Of a stretch of DNA of 64,000 nucleotides, positions 52,601 through 64,000 are shown piece after piece (positions within the stretch are counted from its first letter, which is position 1; each line of letters starts with the position of its first letter). The position numbers were made by a program, and so were the translations under genes. The DNA is from Apostichopus japonicus. Lineage: Eukaryota; Echinodermata; Holothuroidea; Aspidochirotida; Stichopodidae. Under the pieces are notes generated by a model. The model had not been told where the DNA came from, ran no database searches, and saw nothing but the letters and a program-made list of their open reading frames with translations. The stretch lies in NCBI RefSeq assembly GCF_037975245.1, contig NC_092571.1, positions 793,501-857,500 on the forward strand, read 5' to 3'.

Positions 52601-54993
52601 CTGTAAATTGTATGTTATACCTCATAACGAACTGCACAATACTGAGTTTTATCAATCTGTACGTGGGGCTATTTTAAGTTGCATTTAAGTTCAAGACTTT
52701 TTGTAGCTCAGTCTGGTGAGATCTGTTCACAAGAATATTAATTTGGAACTTTAACAGCCTTGCAGTTCTCTAAATATCCATTTAGAATGATTTATGTGGA
52801 ACAAAACCTCCAGTGGATTCCCAGTGAAGGAAAATAAGTTGCTCAGTTTGCTCTGCTAATTGATGCAATGGCTTGGCTACATGTTGCTACAGTAACATTG
52901 TGTAACAATGTTTGTGCAAGTGCCACGTTTTTGGGAGAGCCCTAAATTAATTTATCCCTAGGCCTAGGATATGCATATACTCATTCCCTTTGATCCCACC
53001 AAAACTTTGGAAGTATTACCATCAGGCCAATGTGAGAACAGAGCTACTAAACTAGCAGCTTAAGTTACATCTTTCACGTAAGGTGAAACACGTATCCCAT
53101 GTAAAGGGACAGTTCCCAGATGTCATATACCATCCCCAAAAATGTTTTACTGTCCCTGGAACACAATGAATTTGTAAAAGGGTCCTTAGACTCCTTAATA
53201 ATTTCAACTTTACCTGTTTGGTATCTTTCTCTTAGAGACAGCTTATCACTACAAATTCATTTATGGCACAAAGATGAAGGTAGCCCAGATCATTGAGGTC
53301 CTTCATAGCCTGTTAATCACATAAAAAGTGTCATGTAGCACTTGGTGACAAATAATAATAAGACCTCTAGCAACCTTCAAGTTCAAGTTTTTGACATTGG
53401 ATTAAGTGTGAGATATTTAGGCATTTCCGAGAGCAACAAACATAGAACAACTAAAACACTGAGAACCTTAAAATGCCTTCATTGGAACCTGCAGTGTAGC
53501 TATACCCAAAATTGGGGTAGTGGGTCATGCAACACCAACATCACATCCCCCAAAAATATTGTCTCCTTAGTGTAATGGCCAAGTAGAGTCCATACGTTAG
53601 GGCTAGTTAACCTATAGGCTAGGCCCCTAAGCTGTGAAGGCTATGATTGAAGCAAACTAAGATATAGCCTAGGCTTAATAGTACTATCGACAAGGCCTAG
53701 CCTAAGTCGAAATGGGAGTTCTAAAGGTTAAAGCCAAGTTAAGGCAAACTTAGATTTAGACTAGCCTACAGGCTACAGTAGGCCTATGCTAATGTTGTTA
53801 TGACCCTAACGTTTGTGCAAATTATTTCCGTTCCGTCTGCTCTTAATCCCCTTGAGAGAAAAAAAATGTAATTCAACTCTTGAGATATGTGAATAATGCA
53901 TTGAAAATTACCATTTTTACTAAACCACAATTATTTACGAGTAACTTAATTACCTTCACGAAGTTCGCCTTTCACTTGTCAGTGTTATTGACTTGTTACT
54001 GCGGTCACGTCTACGCTTAGGCCTGATATGTAAAACTTTACACACTGTTTGAATGCAATATCACTGCGTCCACTGCATGCCAAATACCATGTAAGAACTG
54101 TATTGGTGGTCCAATTTGTTGTTTACGGCTGAGTGAAATTTATCTTGGTACTGGCGCACTTCCACAAAACAATTCCTAAAATAAACGATCTCGCTTTACC
54201 GTGTGCTGTTCCTTGAAAATGTGAAAGCGGTATCATTTGAACGATAATTAAAAATAAATCTGAATGAAATTATAACGAGATTTATTGTTCAAAATGTATT
54301 TTTCTTCTTGGCTAGTAAAATCACCATTTGATATACAATTTCGATTAGTCTCTTGAAATTTCGACAACAATGGGAAAACCCAAGTAGAAAATATCCGAAA
54401 TTCTACCAAAATAAAAATACCAAAAATAAAGATGAAATGATCGAAATTTGACATTTCGAGAAAATATTCCAAATTGCATGTATACTGAAGGTTAAAATTA
54501 TAAAAGGAAATTTCGATGAACAAGTAAGAATGTTATATAAGTATTAACAGATTCATGACATTTTCAAGCAAACAGTCGAAATTCCCAACAAATATTGACA
54601 ATTTGAGAAAAAAAGTTTAAATTTGTAATGTCTTATCTGGGCCACCGTAGCACATACAACTTTTAGGGAGGGCCCTGTCCGTTCTTCTACCCGCTCCATC
54701 CCACCGATTTTCTAAACGATACATATCTGCCTATCATTTCTCTGAAAACTCTTCACAAAGAGAACACTAAGGCTTGATGCATGCCGGTGTTCTTCCATCA
54801 CCATCACATGGAATTGTACGTGGAGTTGACGATGTGCGTAAATCGTTGGTTTGATGTCCCTTCTAAGATTCCGTTCATATGACACACATGTTTAGCTTTG
54901 GATCAATAGTGTGTAGAAGTACTTCAGCATGAATGAATAATTGCAAAGCAACTGAAACACCGCCAACGTTAGACTAAAGCAATTTTTATCAAA
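49687..54993. other. Region between the divergent PIK3CA and MRPL20 genes
   Basis: About 5.3 kb. It must hold the 5' noncoding exon(s) and promoter of PIK3CA and the MRPL20 promoter, but I cannot locate them. Contains (TC)n at 50307-50321, (CAAT)n at 50951-50971, an 18-nt G-rich tract at 52373, and a TAGGCCTA-rich stretch at 53.6-53.8 kb. Small ORFs have no recognisable homology. Confidence 0.5.
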
Positions 54994-57900
54994 ATGGTGT
55001 TTTTAACAGCCACTCTACAAAGGCAAGTGGTTGGCCAGTTTAAACAGGGACGAGATAGATATTGGAGGAAGAAAATAATATTTGATCACGCAAAGGTAAC
55101 ATTAAACGTAGCATAGTTATATGTCGCGCAGACTGTCTCATGTAGCACTAGCAGTTTTGTAGCGTAACTACTACTAGGCATAGTAATTATGCTACAATAC
55201 TGCACAAGTTACAGTCTAGTACTGTAGCCTGGCCTAGGCATATTTAGCTAGGCTAGTAAAGGCAATGACAATATTCGGAGCCCACCAATTATTTTGTTCG
55301 CTAAAGCCTATCTTTAGTAACAGCATCGTGCCTAACCAGTAAATTTTAACCTATACAGTTGAGTATGACTATCCCGACTTCTAGTTGACATTAGGCCAAG
55401 GCCTGTACATTAAATTGCATAAACTGTACTAATGATTGGTTCTTGTAAAAGAGATGGCAAGATACTCATTCAGGATTAACCTCAAACTATAGTAAGTCAT
55501 CAAAGCAGTGTGATCAGAACTACCAAGGTATTGACCTCAAAGTTTGCTTTACTATTTAGCCAGGACAAAACTGTGCAAAACTGTTGTGCATGTGAGTCTC
55601 AGTAACAATCAAGTCATGAAAATAAAAGTACAAGGATATCTGGATGTATTCTGTGTAGATATGTAGCATTGTATACTTCAGGAAATACTTCATTATCACA
55701 GTTAAGCTCAATTATAAGGATAAATCATAACAGTAATGAACATATTATCTTGACCTTATCTGCTAGAATGATTTCATTGATCATTTCTAATTTAAGCAGT
55801 TTGTCCACTTTATATCTTTTGTTTTCTATTGTGTATACTCATAGGTGCTATTTCCAAATGCTAGGTTCACAGATTAGAATATAAAAATCTGTATGTAACA
55901 TCTGCAGTGTATTTTAGAGTTATGCACAGATGGGCTAGACTATCGATTACAATTCTGGGGAACTGCACATTTCTTTTTCATGATGTTCTGCTATTACCAA
56001 TTTCTTTGACAGCATTTTTATGGTCGCCATAGGAACTGTTATAGTCTGACGATAAGAGCAGTTCACAGAGCCTGGGTCTACCAAAACCGCTATAGACATC
56101 TGAAGAAAAACAACTTAAGAAAGGTATGGGAACTGACAAATTTTGGTCTTTGGTGGGCTGCATGTTAATCTATATATATTTGTTAATAAAGCCCACATTT
56201 GTGGTGTTTGTCAACAACCAGTTACAGACTTGGATATTCCTTTGCTCAGGTATAATGCAAATTTTGGTTCATCCATGTGATCAAAATGCTGTTATGAGGA
56301 CCTGAATTTGTAGGAACTGGCATCATAGTGTTTTCCTGTTCTTTTGATTGTAGTATTTGTATATATTGGACTTATGGCATTACTTCACAGCACCAAAGAG
56401 GGGAGTAGATGGATGGGGGAACCTAACTGCAGTTGAATATAAGTATGGTAGCTTTCTTCTGTAAAGAATATAAAAGTAAAAGCTATGGGAAGGCACTAAT
56501 ACATCTTCTTCAATTAATGCATTTTTACCTTCATCTTCTCTCAATTTTCATCTTTAAAGCTTTGGATTGTCCGATTGAATGCTGCAGCCAAGGAGCATGG
56601 CCTCAAGTACAGTAGTTTCATTGGTGGACTAGTTCAGGTATTAACTGTTCTGCCATTGGCGCTTTTATATAGTGTACTAACAAATCTACAGAAGGAACTT
56701 TTATTTTAGAAGGTTGGAGTTTTGCTGTATTAACCTTAAATATGCCAGATTTTAGAAAAATGGTCACCTTTGGTTAAAATTCTACAACTGTTTTTTATTA
56801 CCACCCTGGAGAAAAGTTACCTAACTGGGGCATCCAGTCATCTTGTGTGTTCATTTAGAATGTCTGAGAAAAATTTGGAGAGTAAAGACCTCCAGGAAAA
56901 GTACTTCTTGAAAACGTCTAGCAATTATAGAACACTATAATTTTGGGCCAATACAGACTACCTTTAACCACTTCAAATTCAAGAGCACCATTCATTTGCT
57001 TGTACTTTCTGTGCCTCTCTGTGTGTGGACACTACTTTATAATGAACATGTCAATATGTAAGAAGATTAGCTTAATATCTAATAGATTTAGAGATATGTT
57101 TATTACATCCTCTTCTCTATTTTCTATGTTACAGCACCATGTCGCCCTTGACCGTAAAATACTTTCTCAGTTGGCAGTTTATGAACCAAAGACATTTCAG
57201 GTGAGTAGTCAAATCAAACTTGAAGGAGGTTAAATTTACACTTAGATATATGGAATCCTATGCTGAATGATACTTGTCTTAAATACATTTCTACCAATGG
57301 TGGACATGTATTATTTATCTACAGAGATATTTACATGTACACTTAGATACACTATTTACATGTACACAATTTACACTTAGATATATGGAATCCTATGCTG
57401 AATGATACTAGTCTTAAATACATTTCTACCAATGGTGGACATGTACTATTTATCTACAGAGATATTTACATGTACACTTAGATACACTATTTACATGTAC
57501 ACAATTTACACTTAGATATATGGAATCCTATGCTGAATGATACTCGTCTTTAATACATTTCTACCAATGGTGGACATGTATTATTTCTCTACAGTGATTA
57601 TTTACATACTTAATAATAACTTAGAGCTACTTTGAATGTGTCAGTAAAATTACACATGGTGGTGCTTTTGGCATTCCATTTACAGGAATCCCAACCTTCA
57701 ATAAAAAACTAAACTGTTGCAGGGTTTTCTAGGTTAAATGCAATGTATTGTAAGCAAATATCATAACCTGTCTTGCAACTGGTAGGAATGTTCTAATGTA
57801 ATACACAGGGGATCATCTTGGTAAAGGATACAGCTGGTACTTGACCCTGCTGTTTCTTTCTACATGATGATTAGAGCCACCTGGAGAGTATTTAACCACA

Positions 57901-58199
57901 TCTGAAAACCCTGTAAAATCTTAATTTAGTCAGCTCTGAGGGTGTGCATAGGGACATCATTAATGGTGAAATGTATCTAAGTTCTTTTCATGTTTTGAAC
58001 ATTGTTTTTCCCTCTTTGACAGTGTTTAACAGAGCTAGCTAAACGGAAAACAGAGGAGGGCATTCTATCTGCTTTGGTTAAAAATCCAGACAAAGTTGTG
58101 AATCGTTTGACAACCCAGCAAGACCTGCTAGAAGAAGGCATCAGGAAACTTAGACTTTCCTCAACTCAAGAAGCAAAGAAAACTACTGTAACATCCTGA
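54994..58199 (+). CDS. MRPL20: Mitochondrial large-ribosomal-subunit protein bL20m (5 exons)
   Basis: Structural protein of the 39S mitoribosomal subunit, homologue of bacterial L20, which binds 23S-type rRNA. Exons: 54994-55095, 56013-56123, 56560-56637, 57135-57200, 58023-58199, all phase 0, with good GT/AG sites. Product is 177 residues, longer than the 149 I recall for human because of a C-terminal extension. Matching segments: MVFLTATLQR start (human MVFLTAQLWL), HFYGRHRNCYSLTIRAVHRA, RYRHLKKNNLRKLWIVRLNA, AAKEHGLKYSSFIGGLVQ and HHVALDRKILSQLAVYEPKT. The TGA stop is at 58197-58199. AATAAA at 58780-58785 or 59397-59402 could be the poly(A) signal. The gene is divergent from PIK3CA and convergent with cyclin L. 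Confidence 0.96.
57234..57600 (+). repeat. 135-bp tandem repeat in MRPL20 intron 4
   Basis: Nearly identical units starting TTTACACTTAGATATATGGA at 57235, 57370 and 57505; the third is cut short. Confidence 0.93.
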
Positions 58200-61100
58200 T
58201 GAATGGTGGAAGTATTTTCTGTCACACAAACAGTGAATGAGCTTCGATTGGGAGTCAATTCACAGGACATCATCATGTGCATCCTGAAATTAGTCACTGG
58301 ATTACATTGAGGACAGTGTTGTAACCAGGAATTTGATATACAAGCAGAATTATTAATTTAAACTCTATAGTGCAACTGTAATGAAGCAGGGTGATTTAAT
58401 TCAAAAGCCAATTTGGTAATCCTGCTTTGAACAATTCCAAGATGTAATTCTGATGTGACTAGTTTTGTGTTCAACTTGTCATGTCAACCTGCTTGCTAAT
58501 TTTCAAGCCCAAACTGCCCCAGTGCCAAGGACCTCTACAAGTGGAACATACTGTTAGGATCATCACATTTTCGGTAATGTTTCCTTTAACATTACAACAT
58601 TGCTGGGGGTGATCAAAAATACCTTCCTGGAGTCTATGACCCTTTAACTATTTCAAGATTGAAAAGGGTTAAATTTCATTGAGTGTGGAAGCAACTAATT
58701 CTTGAAGTTTGAGCATAAAATCAATGAATACTAGATTACTTTTCATTTACATTTTAAAGGTGCATAATTACACTGAAACAATAAATCATACCCTTGTACA
58801 GTGACACTTGATATGATTACCACATTGAAGTGCCAGACAATATTGTTGTAAGAGAGTCAGTTGTAACATCGGTTGGAGTGTGAAAATTGTGTAAACATGC
58901 GCTACAGAACTGATTGGTTCAACTTAAAGGGATGTTCCTTTGGCAGACAATATTACAGTCCTATCAAAGTAACATCACATTTGCTTGAAAAACCATCAGT
59001 ATCTTGTTCTTTAACTTGAGATGTAGTTTCTTGAATGAAACCCATTTTGACTGGTGGATCACAGAAGGTTGAATGTGAAGTCATCAAAAAAAATGTGTTC
59101 CTCTTATTCATACTCTCTTGGTATGTATAAATTTGAGTATTCGAAATTTTCATCAAAATGCTACTTTCATGTAGAAATATCTTCCTCTGTAAACTTAAAT
59201 ATCTATAATGACAATCACTCACAAAATATCAAATTAGAAAGATGGGTATCTTCACGATACCAAATGCTGTGAGGTGATGGTTTTGACTTAACAATGCAGA
59301 CGATTTCTAGCAATTTTGTTGAGGCACCAATATCCTTAAAAAGTGGAATTTAAAGGACAAAGAACTTTTTGTACATTTCAAAGATGAACACAGAGAAATA
59401 AAAGGAAAATACCGTTTAGTTTAATATTATCTTATCTTTTTATTTGTATTTGTAAACTATTTAAGTGTAAAATGGTGATTGAAAGGAAATGGTACAAGAA
59501 ACTCCTTTAATACACACAAAGTTAATCACAAGATCTTACCCCTGAACAATTAGAACTTAGTCAAATTGCTAAGGGGTAACAATGGGGACATGCCAGAACA
59601 GTTGGACACAAGTACTGGAATTATTAAAATTTTACAAATTCCAACCTAAATAGGTAGAGTAATCGAGTCAGAAAATAACTGTCAACATCATGTATAAACA
59701 AACATAATGATTCAGGAAATAAAAACAAAGTGCAGATTGCAAGAAATAATACCAAAATAGAGTAAAACCACCCACAGATGATCACCCTTAAAGAACATGA
59801 TAATGATGGTAGTAATATTCTAATTACCTCCACGTTACTGTATGTGCATACCCAAGGAAACTTGGCTTCCTGTCGATTGGATTAGTAACCAGTCATATCA
59901 AATCAATAAACAAGAGTTTATTACTGTCATGCACAGAATAATAATTAACAAATAATTCCTTGAACCTTTCAGGGATATTCAATCTACAAATTTTGAGCTT
60001 TGAAGCCTATGAATAATGTAAAAACTGCTATACATTGTTTCACTTGTACAGCAACTTGACCAGTTTACATAGCATATGATGCTGAATATAGTATTCCTGA
60101 CAGTTTTGGAACTGCTTCTCAATAAGACTTGTGTCTATATTTTAGGCAGCTTTGCCCTCACATCACTTATTCTTGCTATCAGTCCAGGTTGGATTCTATA
60201 CATTTTGTTTTTGAGACATGACCTGAGATTTAATTTAAGAGATTGGACTTGGTAGTGAAGAACACAGATATTATAACACTTCCTCTGATGCAACCAAAAA
60301 AGTAAGTGAAAACACAAGAATCTCATGGCCTCAAATAACATGTTTACAACTTCAACACATCTGCAGATCTACAACTTCAAGGACAAATGATGTTGAATGT
60401 AATATAAGTATGCACTGTTGTTTATATGAAGTCAAAAAGAACAAGTTTTGGTTAATTTATAAAAACTAGTATCAAACAATGGATTGATATTAACATTACG
60501 TTCTGCACTGAGGAGCTAACATCATCTTCAATTTAGCCTTAAAGGAGCATTCCAGAGATTTAACTCATTAAAGAAAGTGAATACCTGGAAAACCTGAATA
60601 GCTAAAGAGACATTGCCATCATCCATATAGTTCTGTAGAACTATATCTACTGAGACTTCTCCAGAAAGTCATTCTTTAAGTTGACAATGCATGTAAATGC
60701 AATGGTTCCAATTTGATTCAGTTTGATGTTAACAAATTACTGTGAAGTGATGTCCAAAGAGAAAAGTTTCTATCAGCTTTTAAGCAGCAATCACATTGAA
60801 ATGACATCGTAAACATTGCTTGGTAGTGCAGTTGCAACTTGCAGTGGACAAAAACAACAGCACACAATTAGAAAGGAAACACTGAGAAAGACACCTCACT
60901 CAGTAGATGACTAACATCTGATGAAACTCTATGATCTCACAAAAGTAAAAAAAAAACCAAACTTTGCATAACAAAAGAAACAAAACCCTAAAGAAGTTTC
61001 TATCAACAAAGTACTGTCAAAACCACTGCTGTAGGTGTAGTCCATTGACAGACAAAATCATAACTAAAGAGACAGTGACACCATATTCAAGATACTTACA

Positions 61101-61300
61101 GGGCAATGTGGAAGTAGTAAGTCAATTGTGCTTTACATTTCTGCTTGCCTTGGACAAATGGCTTTACCGACCACTTAAAACAAGGCATTCACTGACTGAC
61201 TGACTGACACAGAGGAATATCTTTGACCAAGTTATATAACATAATTGCCAAACTTGAAATTTTACAACAAATTATGATGGAGAGATACATCAAGACACTG
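58200..61300. other. Convergent 3' UTRs of MRPL20 and cyclin L
   Basis: MRPL20 3' UTR probably ends near AATAAA at 58780 or 59397. Cyclin L 3' UTR comes from the right; minus-strand AATAAA occurs at 59439-59444 and 59912-59917. The two may overlap around 59.4 kb. (GACT)n at 61194-61209. No other gene seen. Confidence 0.45.
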
Positions 61301-61739
61301 TTACCTACGTTCTTTGCCACTCCTACCATATTCCCGTTTCAGCACTTTTCGGTATTTGTCAGAGGTACGTTCGTACGACCTAGATCTGCTTCTTGAACGA
61401 TCCCTGTGGTAATGTTTATCACTCCTAGAGTCTCTGTGAGGAGGACTCCTCCTGTGGTATTTGTGACGGTCGTAGGATCCACTCCTGGATCTTGATCTAC
61501 TTCTACTACGAGAGGCTGACCGGCTATACTTCCTCTTTCTGGATCGAGGATGATGTCGTCTACCCCCAGGGTCATCTCGCTTTCTCCTCCTCTTGTCCTT
61601 CTGTTTGGAGCGAACTGGTTTCCTCTCTTTACTCGCACTTCTGCTATTGGAGGACTTTGAACTTTCAACAGAAGACGCACTTCGACTTCTACTTCTGGAT
61701 TTGCTGGATTTCTTGACTTCTGCAATCTTTCCGTTCTCT
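61301..61739 (-). CDS. CCNL1/CCNL2: Cyclin L last exon: RS domain and stop
   Basis: 439 nt. About 145 residues rich in Arg-Ser dipeptides and Arg/Lys/His tracts. Acceptor has the tract TTGTTCTTGCAG. The open frame extends upstream of the acceptor but reads non-homologous sequence there. An AG|GTAACA donor overlaps the TAA stop, so splicing past it is formally possible but not needed. Confidence 0.93.
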
Positions 61740-63838
61740 CTGCAAGAACAATCAGATATATCTTGGGTGATGGGAAAACCATCTCTCTCACTGTCATTTA
61801 AGGAATACAAGTGAAATAAACTCCAAAGATCATGCTTCAGTTTTCTTCTTTAACTGTCCTTCAAGACTGACTTCGATTATTGCTTTGTGTAAAATACAAT
61901 GTGAAGGTTTAAGGAAACAAGGCCATGTATGCCATAGTTAAAACCTAATTGCATAACATGAGACAGTTAATGGACAACTCATCATACATGGAGAACTCAT
62001 GGAGAACTCATCATACATAAACAGATTACCTTTCAAGACATATGGCTCTCTAGTTGCTACAAAATCAACCAGAGGTGGCTGTCATAATGGTACTATCTAG
62101 TTCCACAAAACATGTCAAGTTGATGCTGAGTTTTATTACCATTGACTTGGATTCACCCGTAGAGACCAAGCGGTATCATGAGTTCATCCCCATTAGTTGG
62201 CTCATAATTATTGAACAGATCCTTTGTCAATTTTTTCAGAATTTCCAAGTCAAAAACAGACTGTTTTAAGCGACCCAACCTGTGCATTCTTAAACATGTA
62301 TCTGGTTGGGTGAACTGGCATAAGTGGAAATCTGAGTCAATCATCCAGTGCGTTTGCATGTAAATTCACCCAGCATATCCATATGCTTGTGAGGGCTGCG
62401 ATTCAGAGATTTGTAAAAAGTAAAGATCATGCACATTTCCACAATTACAACCGAGCCCTTAGCTAGAAAGCTGGAGAGTGACACTGCAATTTTGCTCCCT
62501 GTAAACCACCCACGATTTGACTAGAATTTGAGGACCTCCTTACCCTGCTATCTGTCAATGAGTCAAGGCCATACCTAATACCACAAACTATGCTAATAAT
62601 TACTTCCCAGATGATGACAAGAATTAAGTAAAATGATTAGGCGAGAGGCAGTAATATGTCATAATTGAGAGCTATAAGAAGACATATATATAATACATAT
62701 ATATATATAATACTGAAACAAATCTTACTTCTTGACAGCGGCAGTCGAACCATTGCTCTCCTCCTTGACGAGGCTGTTCCCCAACTTGTATGAATTAGGA
62801 AGACCGGGAGACTCTGTTTTCACTTTAGGAGAATCTGAACGAAAACAAAACAAAATCAGAAACCGAACTGCTTATTACACAATGTATCACTGTCTTACAT
62901 AATTGATCATACAGCTGCACACAAACCATCTTAGTAAGAACTGTAATTACACAATGTATGACTGTCAAACAATTAGGCAAGCCTTACATTATTGATCATA
63001 CACTGCACACAAACCATCTTAGTAAGAAATTCCACAATCAAGTTGACTGTTATAAATGTTTCTTTTCCATAAGGTCTTACTTCTTTGGTTTAATAAATCT
63101 AAACATTTCAATTAATTCCCCCTCCCTCTCTTGAACAATCATATCTAATCAATGCCTCAGCAGAAATGCATTAAACCACTTACTCTGTGTACTATTTGAG
63201 TGTGGAGAGAAGTTCTGTGGTGTGCCAGCAGCACTGTTCAGTCCTTCAGCATTCAGTAGGCCTTTGGCTTTCATTTTGGCTGCTTGTAAGATCACTCGAC
63301 ATTTCTCCACTTCACGGTCAAGTTCTGAATATGGCTTCTAAATGGACAAGAAAGTGGGAGATGTTTGTACAGGAAGAACATTAAATTAAATATGTTTGCA
63401 TTCATAGTCAATGTGTGATTCTTTGTAACATAACCTAACATTGGAACAATTGTAATTTACATCTATGGGGCCCCCTAAAACTCACATCCATCATTAAAAT
63501 TAATTTGTGATAAGCCAAAAGATAAAATGAGTGGCTCAATTCAGGACAAGGTTCATTAACATGTATCATCTCTAAGTATCTGCATGAAATAAGAATGCCT
63601 TTACCTTTCACAAGTTTTCATGAGAATAGTTATGTTTACTCACTAGTTTGATAGTGTAGGCTTAATGAGAATAGTTGTTTACTTACAAGTTTGATAGTGT
63701 AGAGGCTTAATGAGAATAGTGATGTTTACTTACTAGTTTGAAAGTGTAGAGTCTTAATATAGTAAGAGCTATATCTTCCATCTCATCCAGAGTTGCTCCC
63801 ATTAGGCCATACCAATCTGGGCTCTCTGGAAGTACAAC
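61301..63838 (-). CDS. CCNL1/CCNL2: Cyclin L, C-terminal four exons (partial; 5' part beyond right edge)
   Basis: Cyclin L partners CDK11-type kinases in nuclear speckles and acts in transcription and pre-mRNA splicing. Exons on the minus strand: 63734-63838, 63184-63337, 62729-62834, 61301-61739. They join in frame to 267 residues plus a TAA stop. The first encodes VVLPESPDWYGLMGATLDEM and TILRLYT, matching the end of the second cyclin fold (human PxRPHWFLLFGTTEEEI...LxLY). The second has a charged helix, EVEKCRVILQAAKMKAKGL. The last is an RS domain with SRSRSRSRSGS and SRSRSRSYERT runs, ending GRSGKERR much as human CCNL ends in an RR tail. As an unduplicated invertebrate gene it is probably ancestral to both CCNL1 and CCNL2. 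Confidence 0.95.
62729..62834 (-). CDS. CCNL1/CCNL2: Cyclin L exon: Ser/Pro/Lys linker
   Basis: 106 nt, encoding NSPKVKTESPGLPNSYKLGN then SLVKEESNGSTAAVKK. Contains ψKxE-like SUMO motifs (VKTE, VKEE) resembling the linker of vertebrate CCNL. Donor GAA|GTAAGA. Confidence 0.9.
63184..63337 (-). CDS. CCNL1/CCNL2: Cyclin L exon: post-cyclin charged helix
   Basis: 154 nt, encoding KPYSELDREVEKCRVILQAA then LLNAEGLNSAAGTPQNFSPH. Human counterparts read LEKEVEKRKVALQEAKLKAKGL and GGFSP. Acceptor CCATTTAG, donor GA|GTAAGT-like. Confidence 0.93.
63630..63775 (-). repeat. Three tandem copies of a cyclin L exon end with splice donor
   Basis: Units of ~45-50 bp: the real exon end ACTCTACACTTTCAAACTA|GTAAGTAAACATC, then CTCTACACTATCAAACTT|GTAAGTAAACAAC, then CCTACACTATCAAACTA|GTGAGTAAACATA, separated by ACTATTCTCATTAAG. 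All three keep a usable 5' splice site. Confidence 0.93.
63734..63838 (-). CDS. CCNL1/CCNL2: Cyclin L exon: end of cyclin fold
   Basis: 105 nt, 35 codons, phase 0. Acceptor TTTCATCAG, donor CTA|GTAAGT. The 3' end of the exon plus donor is tandemly repeated twice more in the intron (63630-63733). Confidence 0.93.
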
Positions 63839-64000
63839 CTGATGAAACCAAGTGAAGGTAGTATCATGTCAGACATTAAATATAATTCAAAAAATTACAT
63901 TTGAATAGACCTGTGGTTTTCCCTTCACAAACTACTAACCAGAGGTAGACCCCTCCCAGTGGTTACTTGCCTTTAAAGACAGTATATACAGCACAAGAAA

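Noticed and set aside
61339-61814. 152-codon minus and 73-codon plus ORFs over the cyclin L RS exon
   Set aside because: Shadow frames of the low-complexity Arg-Ser codons.
63960-64000. Further cyclin L exon ending at a GCAAGT donor near the right edge
   Set aside because: The translation does not resemble the cyclin fold and the donor would be a rare GC type.

Overview
This is a 64-kb piece of an intron-rich, AT-rich animal nuclear genome. All genes are multi-exon with canonical GT/AG introns. Protein similarity recalled from memory, the gene content and the frequent TAGGCCTA-type words suggest a marine invertebrate deuterostome, perhaps an echinoderm. That taxon is a guess; the gene calls do not depend on it.

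Layout. (1) 0.6-13.1 kb, minus strand: an unrecognised gene for a probable type I membrane protein. It has a signal-peptide first exon (12995-13073), a transmembrane last exon (618-838) and a few weaker, phase-compatible exons between. (2) 13.1-24.6 kb: intergenic, with LINE and SINE relics, a TGACCT-rich dispersed repeat and two minisatellites. (3) 24.6-49.7 kb, minus strand: a complete class IA PI3-kinase catalytic subunit (p110-alpha / PIK3CA type) in 17 coding exons. They join in frame to 1051 residues, with ABD, RBD, C2, helical and kinase domains and intact catalytic motifs. (4) 49.7-55 kb: upstream region shared with the divergent next gene. (5) 55.0-58.2 kb, plus strand: complete mitochondrial ribosomal protein bL20m (MRPL20), five exons, 177 residues. 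(6) 61.3-64 kb, minus strand: the last four exons of cyclin L, ending in an RS domain; the cyclin boxes lie beyond the right edge. MRPL20 and cyclin L are tail to tail.

The introns are unusually rich in private tandem arrays (units of 15, 18, 37, 38, 45, 96, ~104 and ~400 bp), plus a hAT-type MITE, a 5'-truncated LINE and a repeat family with a microsatellite-plus-hairpin end. The most unusual observation is that several tandem duplications carry exon edges. The 5' splice site of PI3K exon 2 is repeated about ten times, that of PI3K exon 3 twice and that of a cyclin L exon three times. The terminal codons of PI3K are repeated three more times just after the stop codon. A second notable signal is a 2.3-kb array dense in AGGTCA half-sites at DR4, DR5 and DR1 spacing.

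The genes are not an operon. They share only a neighbourhood, and from memory the cyclin L / MRPL20 / class IA PI3K linkage echoes human 1p36 and 3q. No CRISPR array, phage, bacterial operon or confident functional tRNA/rRNA gene was seen.
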